Shown piece by piece: positions 56,613-64,000 of a stretch of DNA of 64,000 nt; within the stretch, counting starts at the first letter, position 1, and every line of letters begins with the position of its first letter. Source of the stretch: Qipengyuania spongiae (GTDB lineage Bacteria > Pseudomonadota > Alphaproteobacteria > Sphingomonadales > Sphingomonadaceae); the NCBI RefSeq assembly GCF_026168555.1, contig NZ_CP092471.1, positions 1,932,501 to 1,996,500 of the forward strand. The letters are read 5' to 3'. The notes under the pieces are model-generated. The model did not search any database. It saw only the letters and a list, made by a program, of their open reading frames with translations, and was not told the origin of the DNA. The position numbers and the translations under genes are program-made.

Positions 56613-57535
56613 CAGGCTACCCCCGCAATGACCCGTGCGACGAGGTCGGGGTCGAAGGGGCGCAGATCGTCGATCTTCTCGCCGACGCCGATGGCGTGGA
56701 TCGGCAGGCCGTATTGCTCGGCCGCCTGCACCAGCACGCCGCCGCGCGCGGTCCCGTCGAGCTTGGTCATGACGAGGCCGGTGACGCCCGCGACCTCGCG
56801 GAAGACGTCGATCTGGGCGAGGGCGTTCTGTCCGTTGGTCGCGTCGAGCACCAGCACCACGTCGTGCGGCGCCTCGGGGTTGAGGCGGCCGAGAACCTTC
56901 CGGATCTTGGACAGCTCGTCCATCAGCTCGCGCTTGTTCTGGAGGCGCCCGGCGGTGTCGACCACCAGCGCGTCGATCCCGGTGGCGGTGGCTTCCTTGA
57001 CCGCGTCGAACACCACGCTCGCCGGATCGCCGCCCTCCGCCCCGCGGATCAGCGGCACGCCGATCCGGTCGGCCCAGGTCTGGAGCTGGCCGATCGCAGC
57101 CGCGCGGAAAGTGTCGCCGGCCGCCAGCATGACGCCGTAATCGTCCTCCTGGAACAGGTGGGCGAGCTTGGCGATGGTGGTTGTCTTCCCGCTACCATTG
57201 ACGCCGATCACAAGGATCACTTGCGGGCGGGGGAAGGCGACGATGTCGAGCGGCTTGGCCACCGGGCGCAGGATCTCCGCGATCTCCTCGGCCATGGCGA
57301 GGCGCAGCTCGTCCATGGTGATCTCCAGCCCGAAGCGCTTCTCGGCGAGCTTGCCGCGGATGCGGGCTGCGGCGCTGGGGCCGAGATCGGACATAATCAG
57401 CGCGTCCTCGACATCGTCGAGCGTGGCATCGTCGAGCTTCGCCGTGCCGACCACGCCGGTGAGGTTGGAGGACAGGCGTTCCGATGTCTTGCGGAAACCG
57501 CCGAACAGCCGCTGCGACCAGCTCGTCTCGCTCAT
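56612..57535 (-). CDS. ftsY: Signal recognition particle receptor FtsY
   Basis: 307 residues from MSETSWSQRLFGGFRKTSERL; the longer same-frame ORF upstream is the shadow of mtaB. The N domain leads to the G domain: G1 GVNGSGKTTTIAKL, DTFRAAAIGQLQTW, DTAGRLQNKRELMDEL, TKLDGTARGG. The long acidic A domain of E. coli FtsY is absent, as usual in alphaproteobacteria. It docks Ffh-SRP RNA complexes (SRP RNA at 21.9 kb) on the membrane. Its ATG overlaps the mtaB TGA. Confidence 0.96.
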   Translation of the reverse strand: MSETSWSQRLFGGFRKTSERLSSNLTGVVGTAKLDDATLDDVEDALIMSDLGPSAAARIRGKLAEKRFGLEITMDELRLAMAEEIAEILRPVAKPLDIVAFPRPQVILVIGVNGSGKTTTIAKLAHLFQEDDYGVMLAAGDTFRAAAIGQLQTWADRIGVPLIRGAEGGDPASVVFDAVKEATATGIDALVVDTAGRLQNKRELMDELSKIRKVLGRLNPEAPHDVVLVLDATNGQNALAQIDVFREVAGVTGLVMTKLDGTARGGVLVQAAEQYGLPIHAIGVGEKIDDLRPFDPDLVARVIAGVA

Positions 57536-58719
57536 TGCAGGAGACCTTCCTCGAATTTGGTTGGTGTGACTGTGACGATCGCCCCGCGCGGCGTGCCTTG
57601 GGGCAGCTTTACGCGGGCGAGGTTGGGGGCATAGCCGGTTCCGTCGCTCTCGGCGAGCGCGGCGAGCGGAGTGTCGATAAGGCTCGCGAGCCAGCGATCG
57701 CGCAGCTCGGCTACGGCGGCGCGCAGTTCGGCGGCGCGGCTCTTGATCGCGGGCCGATCGATCTGCGGCATTCGCGCGGCGGGTGTGCCAGGGCGCGGGG
57801 AATAGGGAAAGACGTGCCCGTGGACGATGCCGAGCTCGCGTATGATCGAGAGATTGGCCTCGTGATGCGCCTCGCTTTCGGTCGGAAAACCGGCGATCAG
57901 GTCGGCGCCTACGGCGAGTTCCGGTCGCCGCTCGCGCAGGGCCTCGATCAGCGCCACCGCATCGCGGCGCAGATGGCGGCGCTTCATGCGCTTCAGGATC
58001 AGATCGTGGCCGTGCTGGAGCGAGAGGTGAAGATGCGGCATCAGCCGCGCCTCGCTCGCCAGCATCTCGAACAGCAGCGGATCGATCTCGATCCCGTCGA
58101 CCGAGGACATGCGCAGGCGCCGGAGGCCGGGGAATGCGTCGAGGATCGCGCGGACAAGCTCGCCAAGCGGTGGACTGCCGGGCAGATCGTGACCCCAGGA
58201 CGTTATGTCCACGCCGGTCAGCACGACCTCGCCCGCGCCGAGGGCGAGGTGATACTCTATCTCGGTCAGCACCTGCGGAACGGTTAGCGACCGGCTGGCG
58301 CCACGCCCCTGCGGAATGACGCAGAAAGTGCAGGCGTGGTCGCACCCGTTCTGCACCGCCACGAAGGCGCGGGTGTGCCTAACCGGCGCCGCGGGTCGGG
58401 GGGCGGGGACGTTCCAGGCGCGGGCGTCGAGCTTGTCGGCATTGGCGACGAAGCCGTCGACTTCGGGCATGGCGGCGATCTGCTCGCGCTCGATTTCGGC
58501 AGCACAGCCGGTGACCAGCAGGCGGGCCTCGGGACGCTCGCGCCGCGCCCGGCGGATCGCCTGCCGTGTCTGGCGCACCGCCTCGCTCGTCACCGCGCAG
58601 CTGTTCACGACCACGATTTCGGGCTCGTCGACCAGCAGCGCGCGGATGCGCTCGCTCTCGGAAAGATTGAGGCGGCAGCCGAGCGAGATCACCTCCGCGC
58701 CGAGGCTCGCGGCATTCAT
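57532..58719 (-). CDS. mtaB: tRNA t6A37 methylthiotransferase MtaB
   Basis: 395 residues from the ATG overlapping the dapF stop (ATGA). The N-terminal cluster domain has Cys in ISLGCRLNLSE, VVNSCAVTSEA and LVTGCAAEIE. The radical-SAM triad is CDHACTFC in VQNGCDHACTFCVIPQGRG. The HVFPYSPRPGTPA region precedes a short C-terminus. It adds a methylthio group to t6A in tRNAs reading ANN codons. dapF-mtaB-ftsY is a conserved alphaproteobacterial order. Confidence 0.93.
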   Translation of the reverse strand: MNAASLGAEVISLGCRLNLSESERIRALLVDEPEIVVVNSCAVTSEAVRQTRQAIRRARRERPEARLLVTGCAAEIEREQIAAMPEVDGFVANADKLDARAWNVPAPRPAAPVRHTRAFVAVQNGCDHACTFCVIPQGRGASRSLTVPQVLTEIEYHLALGAGEVVLTGVDITSWGHDLPGSPPLGELVRAILDAFPGLRRLRMSSVDGIEIDPLLFEMLASEARLMPHLHLSLQHGHDLILKRMKRRHLRRDAVALIEALRERRPELAVGADLIAGFPTESEAHHEANLSIIRELGIVHGHVFPYSPRPGTPAARMPQIDRPAIKSRAAELRAAVAELRDRWLASLIDTPLAALAESDGTGYAPNLARVKLPQGTPRGAIVTVTPTKFEEGLLQ

Positions 58720-59525
58720 GCGAAGTCGTCCCATTCGAACTCGCCGCGGAAGCTCTCGGTTGCCGGGCCGGTCATGGTGATCCGGCCGTCCTCGCCCCAG
58801 TCAATCTGCAATTCGCCGCCGGGAAGAGCGACCGTCACGCTGCGGCCGACGCGCTTGCGGCGTATGGCGACGACTGCGGCCGCGCAGGCGCCGGTGCCAC
58901 AAGCGCGGGTCAGCCCCGCGCCGCGCTCCCACACGCGCAATCGCAACCGGGTGCGGCTCTCGATGGTGGCGACATTGACGTTGACGGCTTGCGGAAACAG
59001 CGCGTCGGTCTCGACCAGCGGACCGAGCGTTTCGAGCGGAACCGCGTCGCAATCCTCGATGAAGAACACGACATGCGGATTGCCGACATTCGCCGCGCCC
59101 GGTTCCTCCAGCATGTCCCAGCCGACCGGCATGGTCAGCGTGTCCATCGGATAGGCGAGCGGGATATCTTCCCAGCCGAAGCGCGGGACACCCATGTCGA
59201 CGCTTGCGCCGCCGTCGGCCGGACGCAGGTCGATTAGGCCACCGCCGGTTTCGACCCGCGCCGGGGCCGCGTGAAGCAAGGCAACCGCTCGCGATGCGTT
59301 GCCGCAGGCTTCAACCTCGCCGCCATCGTGATTGAATATCCGCATCCGGAAATCGGCCTGCTCGCTCGGCTGGAGCAAGATAAGCTGGTCGCAGCCGATC
59401 CCGGTGTGGCGATCGGCCAGCGCGCGCGCGACATCCGCATCCACCGGTGGCAGGGGCGCATCCCGCGCATCGAGCACGATGAAATCGTTGCCGAGGCCAT
59501 GCATCTTGATGAAGGGAACGCGCAT
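58716..59525 (-). CDS. dapF: Diaminopimelate epimerase
   Basis: 269 residues from MRVPFIKMHGLGNDFIVLD; an ATG four codons upstream is possible. The two catalytic cysteines are in VEACGNASRAVALLH and TRACGTGACAAAVVA. It interconverts LL- and meso-diaminopimelate for lysine and peptidoglycan. First gene of the minus-strand operon running to yciB. Confidence 0.95.
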   Translation of the reverse strand: MRVPFIKMHGLGNDFIVLDARDAPLPPVDADVARALADRHTGIGCDQLILLQPSEQADFRMRIFNHDGGEVEACGNASRAVALLHAAPARVETGGGLIDLRPADGGASVDMGVPRFGWEDIPLAYPMDTLTMPVGWDMLEEPGAANVGNPHVVFFIEDCDAVPLETLGPLVETDALFPQAVNVNVATIESRTRLRLRVWERGAGLTRACGTGACAAAVVAIRRKRVGRSVTVALPGGELQIDWGEDGRITMTGPATESFRGEFEWDDFA

Positions 59526-59588
59526 CGTCGCGCGCATCTAGGCAGCGGCTGCCCTTGCGTCCAGTGCGAGGACGGTCCGCCCGCGCCG

Positions 59589-61256
59589 TCAGGCCAGCCC
59601 GGCCGCCGAGTGCCGTTCCGCAGGGGCGGGCGCTGGGTCCGCATCCTCGGCCAGCAGCGAGGCCTCGGCGAGCCGCTTCGTGACCTCCTCGGCCGGTTCG
59701 GGGCGTCCGTAATGATAGCCCTGCCCCTTGAGCCGTCCGACGCGTTTCAGCGCGGCGAGGATTTCCCCGCTTTCGATCCCTTCGGCGGTGATCGGCATGT
59801 CCAGCCCGTCACCCATCGAGACGATCGCGTCGACGAGCTTGCTGCTCGCCTGAGACTTGTGCACCTCGCGGATGAAGCTGCGGTCGATCTTGAGCCGGTC
59901 GAAAGGCAGCGAGCGCAGCTGGGCGAGGCTCGAATAGCCCGTGCCGAAATCGTCGAGGCTGATCCGCATCCCCTGATTGCGCAGCGAGGAGATCATCGTG
60001 CGGACGAGACCGATATCGTCGTGCAGGCAGCTCTCGGTGATCTCGATCTCCAGCCGCGAGGGCGGGAAATTGTGCTGCACGAGGATCTTGAGCAATTTCT
60101 GCGAGAACCATGGATCGCGCAATTGCACCGGCGAGATGTTGACCGAAATGGTGAGGCTGGGATGCCATTGTTTCGCATCCTCGATCGTCTGCGCGATCAG
60201 GCTTTCCGACAATTGGGCGATAACACCGATGTCCTCGGCCACGGGAATGAAGATATCGGGATTGACCGTGCCGAGGTCAGGCGAATGCCAGCGCGCCAGC
60301 ATCTCGAAACCGACGAGCTTGCCGGTGTCAAGATCGATCTGCTGTTCGTAGTAGGGCACGAATTCGCCCTTCGCGATACCGCGCCGGATGCCGCTTTCCA
60401 GCTCGTTGCGGAAGCGCAGTTCATATTCCATGGACGGTTCGAACCAGAACTGTCGGTTCTTGCCCGCTTTCTTGGCCTGATACATCGCGATATCGGCCTT
60501 TTGCATGATCTGCTGCGGCGAGGCGGGCGCGCCCTGTTCCCTATCGACGATGTCGCTACTGGCTATGCCGACCGAAATGGTCACGTCGATCGACAGGTCG
60601 TCGGTATCGATCGGCTTGCCGACCCTGTCGATGAGCCGCGCGGCGAGACGTTCGATGCCGTCCCGGTTGGACGGGGCATGGAACACCGAACAGGCGAACT
60701 CGTCGCCGCCAAGCCGCGCGAGCAGGGCATCGGCGGGAAGAGTGTCCGCCATGCGTTCCGCCGCCGTTTGCAGCACCCGGTCGCCCACAGAATGACCGTT
60801 GATGTCGTTGACCTGCTTGAAATTGTCGAGATCGACCAGAATGACGGACACGGCGCGGCCGTTCTCGCGTGCGGCTGCGAGTTGTCGCTCCATTGCCGGT
60901 CCGAAGCTGCGTCGGTTGTAGCAATTGGTCAGCGGATCGATGTCGGCCAGCCGGCGTGCTTCCTCTTCGGACACGCGGCGGGCCAGCAGTTCGCGATGCA
61001 GGCTGCGATAGCGATTGCAGCCGAGAATGATCAGCGCGACGTTCAGGATGAGGGCATTGGTCAGGAGCAGGTCGGGCTGAACCGCAATCCCCCGCCATGC
61101 GGCGACCAGTTGAGGAATGACCTTGCCGCCGGTGCCGACGAAAAGGATCATCGCCGCGAAGGCGATGCCCAGAGCGACGACATCCCGTTCCGGCTTGCGC
61201 GAGCGCGAGAATTTCTCGCTGACAGCTTCGCGGAATGTCTTTGACCCCTCGGACAC
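59589..61256 (-). CDS. Membrane-anchored GGDEF-EAL protein (c-di-GMP turnover)
   Basis: 555 residues from GTG 61256, which has GGGAGGG 6 nt upstream; a TTG at 61277 also exists. Two membrane helices (VALGIAFAAMILFVGTGG and LLLTNALILNVALIILGC) precede a GGDEF domain (ADIDPLTNCYNRRSF ... LARLGGDEFACSVF, catalytic motif intact). The EAL domain has EML in VGFEMLARWHSP instead of EAL, but keeps the other metal and catalytic residues: SVNISPVQL, LEIEITES, ISLDDFGTGYSSLAQL, LKIDRSF and AEGIES. It may synthesise and degrade c-di-GMP; net direction unknown. Confidence 0.9.
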   Translation of the reverse strand: MSEGSKTFREAVSEKFSRSRKPERDVVALGIAFAAMILFVGTGGKVIPQLVAAWRGIAVQPDLLLTNALILNVALIILGCNRYRSLHRELLARRVSEEEARRLADIDPLTNCYNRRSFGPAMERQLAAARENGRAVSVILVDLDNFKQVNDINGHSVGDRVLQTAAERMADTLPADALLARLGGDEFACSVFHAPSNRDGIERLAARLIDRVGKPIDTDDLSIDVTISVGIASSDIVDREQGAPASPQQIMQKADIAMYQAKKAGKNRQFWFEPSMEYELRFRNELESGIRRGIAKGEFVPYYEQQIDLDTGKLVGFEMLARWHSPDLGTVNPDIFIPVAEDIGVIAQLSESLIAQTIEDAKQWHPSLTISVNISPVQLRDPWFSQKLLKILVQHNFPPSRLEIEITESCLHDDIGLVRTMISSLRNQGMRISLDDFGTGYSSLAQLRSLPFDRLKIDRSFIREVHKSQASSKLVDAIVSMGDGLDMPITAEGIESGEILAALKRVGRLKGQGYHYGRPEPAEEVTKRLAEASLLAEDADPAPAPAERHSAAGLA

Positions 61257-61424
61257 GATCGCCCTCCCAGTGTGCAATCGGGGCCTTATCGAAGGTCATG
61301 ATAAAGAAGCCGTTAAAGCATCGGCCCCGACCAGACGCGATCCACGGGGGAGTGCGGGCGGTTGGCAGCGGCGCGGGCGGGGGTTATCGCCGCTTCGCAA
61401 ACATCCGATGGAGGACGATCCCGC

Positions 61425-61835
61425 GTGGCACGATACTGGCTGATGAAATCCGAACCGTTCAAGTACAGCTGGGACGATCTCGTCGCGGAAGGGGAAGGGA
61501 CGTGGGACGGGGTGCGCAACCACCGGGCCAAAAACAATCTGGCCGCAATGGAAGTGGGCGACGAGGCGTTCTTCTACCACTCTCGCGAGGGACTGGAGAT
61601 CGTCGGAATCTGCGAGGTGAGCGTGGCCGGTATCACCGACCCGACCGATCCCGAGGGAAAGTGGGCAGCAGTCAAGGTAAAGCCGAAGCGAAAATTGCCG
61701 GTTTTCGTGACATTGAAGCAGATCAAGGCCGAACCGCGGCTGGCCGAATGCGAACTCGTCAGGCTGTCGCGACTGTCGGTAGCCGAGATCACTGCGGAGG
61801 AATGGGAAATCATCTGCGAGATGGGCGGCCTCTGA
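61425..61835 (+). CDS. EVE domain protein
   Basis: 136 residues from GTG 61425 with GGAGG 10 nt upstream. The start RYWLMKSEPFKYSWDDL, GVRNHRAKNNLAAMEVGDEAFFYHS and DPEGKWAAVKVKP are the EVE/thymocyte nuclear protein 1 signatures. The PUA-like fold binds modified bases in nucleic acids (5-methylcytosine or similar). The cellular role in bacteria is uncertain. It is divergent from the GGDEF-EAL gene. Confidence 0.9.
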   Translation: MARYWLMKSEPFKYSWDDLVAEGEGTWDGVRNHRAKNNLAAMEVGDEAFFYHSREGLEIVGICEVSVAGITDPTDPEGKWAAVKVKPKRKLPVFVTLKQIKAEPRLAECELVRLSRLSVAEITAEEWEIICEMGGL

Positions 61836-61873
61836 CCGGCAGCCAGAGCCTATCCGCACAGCCGTCCGTTCGC

Positions 61874-61898
61874 GGAACTGTTCGAGCCGGCGATCATT
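61874..61898 (+). promoter_or_regulatory. Likely EcfG general-stress promoter of csbD
   Basis: GGAAC (61874-61878), a 16-bp spacer and CATT (61895-61898) fit the alphaproteobacterial EcfG pattern GGAAC-N16/17-CGTT with one mismatch in the -10. It is 51 bp before the csbD ATG. CsbD is a stress-induced family, which supports the call. Confidence 0.5.
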
Positions 61899-61910
61899 GA
61901 TTTTCTATAA

Positions 61911-61927
61911 GGAAGCGAAACGCTTCC
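61911..61927. repeat. Perfect inverted repeat in the csbD leader
   Basis: GGAAGCG-AAA-CGCTTCC has 7-bp arms with a 3-nt centre, placed just after the predicted transcription start and 22 bp before the start codon. It can act as a leader hairpin or as an operator; there is no T-run after it. Confidence 0.5.
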
Positions 61928-61948
61928 GCCGAATAGAAAGGAACGATC

Positions 61949-62119
61949 ATGGGTGAACTTACGGACAAGGCCAAGGGCAACGTCAACGAAGCCATCGGCA
62001 AGGCAAAGCAGCAGTCGAACAACCCGGATACCCGCGCAGAGGGCAGTGCTCAGGAAGCAAAGGGCAAGGGCCAGCAGCTTAAAGGCGAAGTCAAAGGCAA
62101 GCTCGGCGACGACATCTGA
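61949..62119 (+). CDS. CsbD-family stress protein
   Basis: 56 residues. The start MGELTDKAKGNVNEAIGKAK and the later EAKGKGQQLKGEVKGKLGDDI are the CsbD signature: Lys/Gly-rich, no Cys, Trp or Phe. AAAGGA stands 8 nt before the ATG. It is a small abundant cytoplasmic protein induced by general stress; its molecular role is unknown. A likely EcfG promoter and a strong terminator frame it as a single-gene unit. Confidence 0.93.
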   Translation: MGELTDKAKGNVNEAIGKAKQQSNNPDTRAEGSAQEAKGKGQQLKGEVKGKLGDDI

Positions 62120-62140
62120 TCGTTTCTGACTGATTTCGAG

Positions 62141-62174
62141 AGGGGCCGTTCCGATTGAGCGGCCCCTTTTTCGT
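62141..62174 (+). terminator. Rho-independent terminator of csbD
   Basis: GGGGCCG (62142-62148) pairs with CGGCCCC (62160-62166), extended by partial pairs, and TTTTT follows. It lies 22 bp after the stop codon. Confidence 0.9.
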
Positions 62175-62206
62175 GCCTTCGTTCGAGGTTTTGCCGGTCC
62201 GGAGTT

Positions 62207-63883
62207 CTAGCCACCGCGCACCGACGTCAGGGTTGCGCCGCTGGCCGCGAGTTGTTCGATACCGATCCGGCCATGGATAAGCCGGAGACCGCTGCGGCCC
62301 TTCGCTTCCGTCAGCGCGTCACGGAACCCCTGCGTCGTATCGGTCATCGTCGACCATCCGCCATAAGCCTCGCCCAGCTTGGCGAAGTCAGGATTGTGCA
62401 GATCGGTCGCCGAGGTGCGGCCGGGAAATTCGCGCTCCTGATGCATCCGGATCGTCCCGTAGGCGCCGTTGTCGACTACGATCACGATCATGTTGCAGCC
62501 ATGCTGTGCGGCAGTGGCAAGCTCCTGACCGTTCATCAGGAAATCCCCGTCCCCTGCCACGGCAACCACGGTTCGCTCGGGAAACCGCCGCGATGCTGCC
62601 ACTGCTGCAGGAACACCGTAGCCCATAGCGCCGGCCGTCGGCGCGAGCTGGGAGGGGAAACCTTCGTATCGCCAGTAGCGATGCCACCAGCCGGAGAAAT
62701 TGCCCGCGCCGTTGCAGATGATCGTATCGGCGGGAAGCGCGCCGCGCATGAACTGGACGCATGAGGCCATGTCGAGCTGCCATTCGTCTTTCGGATGCGC
62801 GGTTGCCCATTCCTCCCACTCGGCATGGGCCTGCGCCCCCGCATCGAAGGGGATCACTTCGCTTTCGTCCCACAGGGCGGCGCTTTCGGCGAACTCGTCC
62901 ATGCTGGCGCAGATGGGGAGATCGGTCTGGTAGACCCGGTTCAGTTCCTCGGGGTCGGGATGGATGTGGACGAGCTTGCGGTCGCGGTCGGTCGGTGCTG
63001 GAACGGTGTAGCCGTCGGTCGTCGCCTCGCCCAGCCGGGCGCCCACCGCGATGACGAGATCGGCCTCCTTCACCCGCTGCACCAGCTTCGGGTTGGGGCC
63101 GTAGCCGAGATTGCCCGCATAGACGGCGCTCGACGGGCTGATCGCGTCCTGCCGGCGGAACGCGGAGGCAACCGGCAGGCCGAGCCGTTCGGCGAAGAGC
63201 TGGAAATACTCGCGCGCTTTGGCATTCCATCCCGCGCCGCCGACGATCGCGACCGGGCTTGCGGCATCTGCGATCAGCGCCATCAATGTCTGCATGGCAT
63301 CGGGGCACGGGGCCTGAGCCGGACGTTCGACGCGTGGGCGCGGCCTTCCCTCGGCTTCCTTGCCCAGCATATCCTCCGGCAAGGCGAGAACCACCGGTCC
63401 GGGTCGCCCGGAAATCGCGGTGGCGTAAGCGCGGGCAATGTATTCAGGAATGCGCGCCGCGCCGTCGATCCGCGCGGCCCATTTGCAGGCAGGGCCGAAG
63501 AACGCCGCGAAATCGAGCTCCTGAAACCCCTCCCGGTCGCGCATTCGCGAATCGACGTCGCCGACGAAGAGAATCATAGGCTGCGAGTCCTGCATCGCCA
63601 CGTGGACGCCGATGCTCGCATTCGTCGCCCCGGGGCCGCGCGTGACGAAGCATATGCCCGGACGTTGCGTCATCGCTCCGTCCGCGCAGGCCATGAACGC
63701 AGCCCCGCCTTCCTGCCGGCAGGTGACGACATCGATGCGGGTCTCGCCATGCAGCGCGTCGAGCACCGGCAGGAAGCTTTCCCCCGGCACGGTAAAGATG
63801 CGGTCGCATCCCTGTTCGATAAGGCAATCGACCAGCAGGCGGGCGGCGGTCGGGGTGGGGCGGGGTGCGCGCGTCTGGCTCAT
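62207..63883 (-). CDS. Acetolactate-synthase-like thiamine pyrophosphate enzyme
   Basis: 558 residues. The PYR domain has the catalytic Glu in FTVPGESFLPVLDAL and FVTRGPGATNASIGVHVA. A central domain follows (SPVAIVGGAGWNAKAREYF). The PP domain has the cofactor motif GDGDFLMNGQELATA...VVDNGAYG. It belongs to the ALS/benzoylformate decarboxylase group, but there is no small subunit gene (ilvN) or biosynthetic operon here, and ilvBN would be expected elsewhere. The true substrate is open: an oxo-acid decarboxylase is as likely as catabolic acetolactate synthase. The 117 bp up to the window end hold no clear gene. Confidence 0.88.
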   Translation of the reverse strand: MSQTRAPRPTPTAARLLVDCLIEQGCDRIFTVPGESFLPVLDALHGETRIDVVTCRQEGGAAFMACADGAMTQRPGICFVTRGPGATNASIGVHVAMQDSQPMILFVGDVDSRMRDREGFQELDFAAFFGPACKWAARIDGAARIPEYIARAYATAISGRPGPVVLALPEDMLGKEAEGRPRPRVERPAQAPCPDAMQTLMALIADAASPVAIVGGAGWNAKAREYFQLFAERLGLPVASAFRRQDAISPSSAVYAGNLGYGPNPKLVQRVKEADLVIAVGARLGEATTDGYTVPAPTDRDRKLVHIHPDPEELNRVYQTDLPICASMDEFAESAALWDESEVIPFDAGAQAHAEWEEWATAHPKDEWQLDMASCVQFMRGALPADTIICNGAGNFSGWWHRYWRYEGFPSQLAPTAGAMGYGVPAAVAASRRFPERTVVAVAGDGDFLMNGQELATAAQHGCNMIVIVVDNGAYGTIRMHQEREFPGRTSATDLHNPDFAKLGEAYGGWSTMTDTTQGFRDALTEAKGRSGLRLIHGRIGIEQLAASGATLTSVRGG

Positions 63884-64000
63884 GATCCTGCGGGGTAATG
63901 ACAGGGCCGGTCCGTGGCAATCGCGAGCTTGCCGCTTTCGATTTTCCGCCGCCGGATATGACCGCGTCCCGCTTCGCGACAGGCGCGGATTGCACGGGAG

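Noticed and set aside
61868..61883. GTTC-N8-GTTC near csbD
   Set aside because: The spacer is 8, not 7, and GGAAC inside it is part of a better-supported EcfG promoter.
63958..64000. ATG at 63958 with an open frame to the window end on the plus strand
   Set aside because: Only 14 codons are visible and no convincing ribosome binding site precedes it, so it cannot be supported as a gene start.

Overview
The window is a continuous, gene-dense (about 65% GC) chromosomal stretch of an alphaproteobacterium, most likely Sphingomonadales and probably Erythrobacteraceae. The signs are: the aroQ-accB-accC order; a bamA-skp-fabZ block without lpxD/lpxA, which fits a lineage using glycosphingolipids instead of LPS; a DUF6456 protein; an NDUFS4-type complex I subunit; a GTA-type holin; and the codon use. 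There is no rRNA operon, IS element, CRISPR array or intact prophage.

Layout. 1-1.9 kb: two convergent glycosyltransferases, the first cut by the window edge. 2.0-5.0 kb (minus): aroQ, accB, accC, then a lone holin-like gene and tRNA-Pro. 5.2-8.2 kb: yajC-secD-secF. 8.2-10.5 kb: a glycosyltransferase coupled to an XRE/S24-like regulator, divergent from a DUF6456 gene. 10.6-13.6 kb: GST, uracil-DNA-glycosylase-like protein, Uup-type ABC-F protein. 13.6-17.6 kb: periplasmic SIMPL protein and a two-component system flanked by two small secreted proteins whose promoters share a box. 17.7-24.9 kb: chorismate mutase, polyprenyl synthase, HrpB, NDUFS4-like protein, SRP RNA, dnaX-ybaB, 2OG-Fe(II) oxygenase. 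25-30.7 kb: class II aldolase, lon, HU, a lipoprotein, rlmB, tRNA-Tyr. 30.8-33.9 kb: a ketoacyl-ACP synthase III gene broken by an amber codon, psd-pssA, and a small membrane-protein gene behind a LexA-type box. 34-45.8 kb: rpsB-tsf, pyrH-frr-uppS-cdsA-dxr-rseP-bamA-skp-fabZ and rpmE. 46-53 kb: a second 2OG oxygenase, tRNA-His, a leucine-dehydrogenase-like gene, and ccmCDEFGHI with every junction overlapping by 4 nt. 53-64 kb: kup, a UPF0016/TMEM165 transporter behind a yybP-ykoY (Mn2+) riboswitch, yciB-ftsY-mtaB-dapF (minus), a GGDEF-EAL protein, an EVE protein, csbD with a likely EcfG promoter, and an acetolactate-synthase-like TPP enzyme.

Most of this is housekeeping: fatty-acid and phospholipid synthesis, protein export, isoprenoids, outer-membrane assembly and cytochrome c maturation. 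The most interesting material is regulatory. (1) A near-identical dyad, AACCGAT(A/C)TGGTTA, lies in the promoter of the GTA-type holin and in the divergent promoter of the XRE/DUF6456 pair, suggesting a gene-transfer-agent control and lysis module. (2) A LexA-type box sits between -35 and -10 of a small single-pass membrane protein, a candidate SOS-induced division inhibitor. (3) 11-bp-spaced TTCA repeats with identical promoter geometry stand in front of the two genes that bracket the two-component system. (4) A Mn2+ riboswitch has alternative helices next to the ribosome binding site. (5) A shared two-block leader precedes rpsB and pyrH.

All calls come from reading the sequence and from recalled family knowledge. 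No database search was run.
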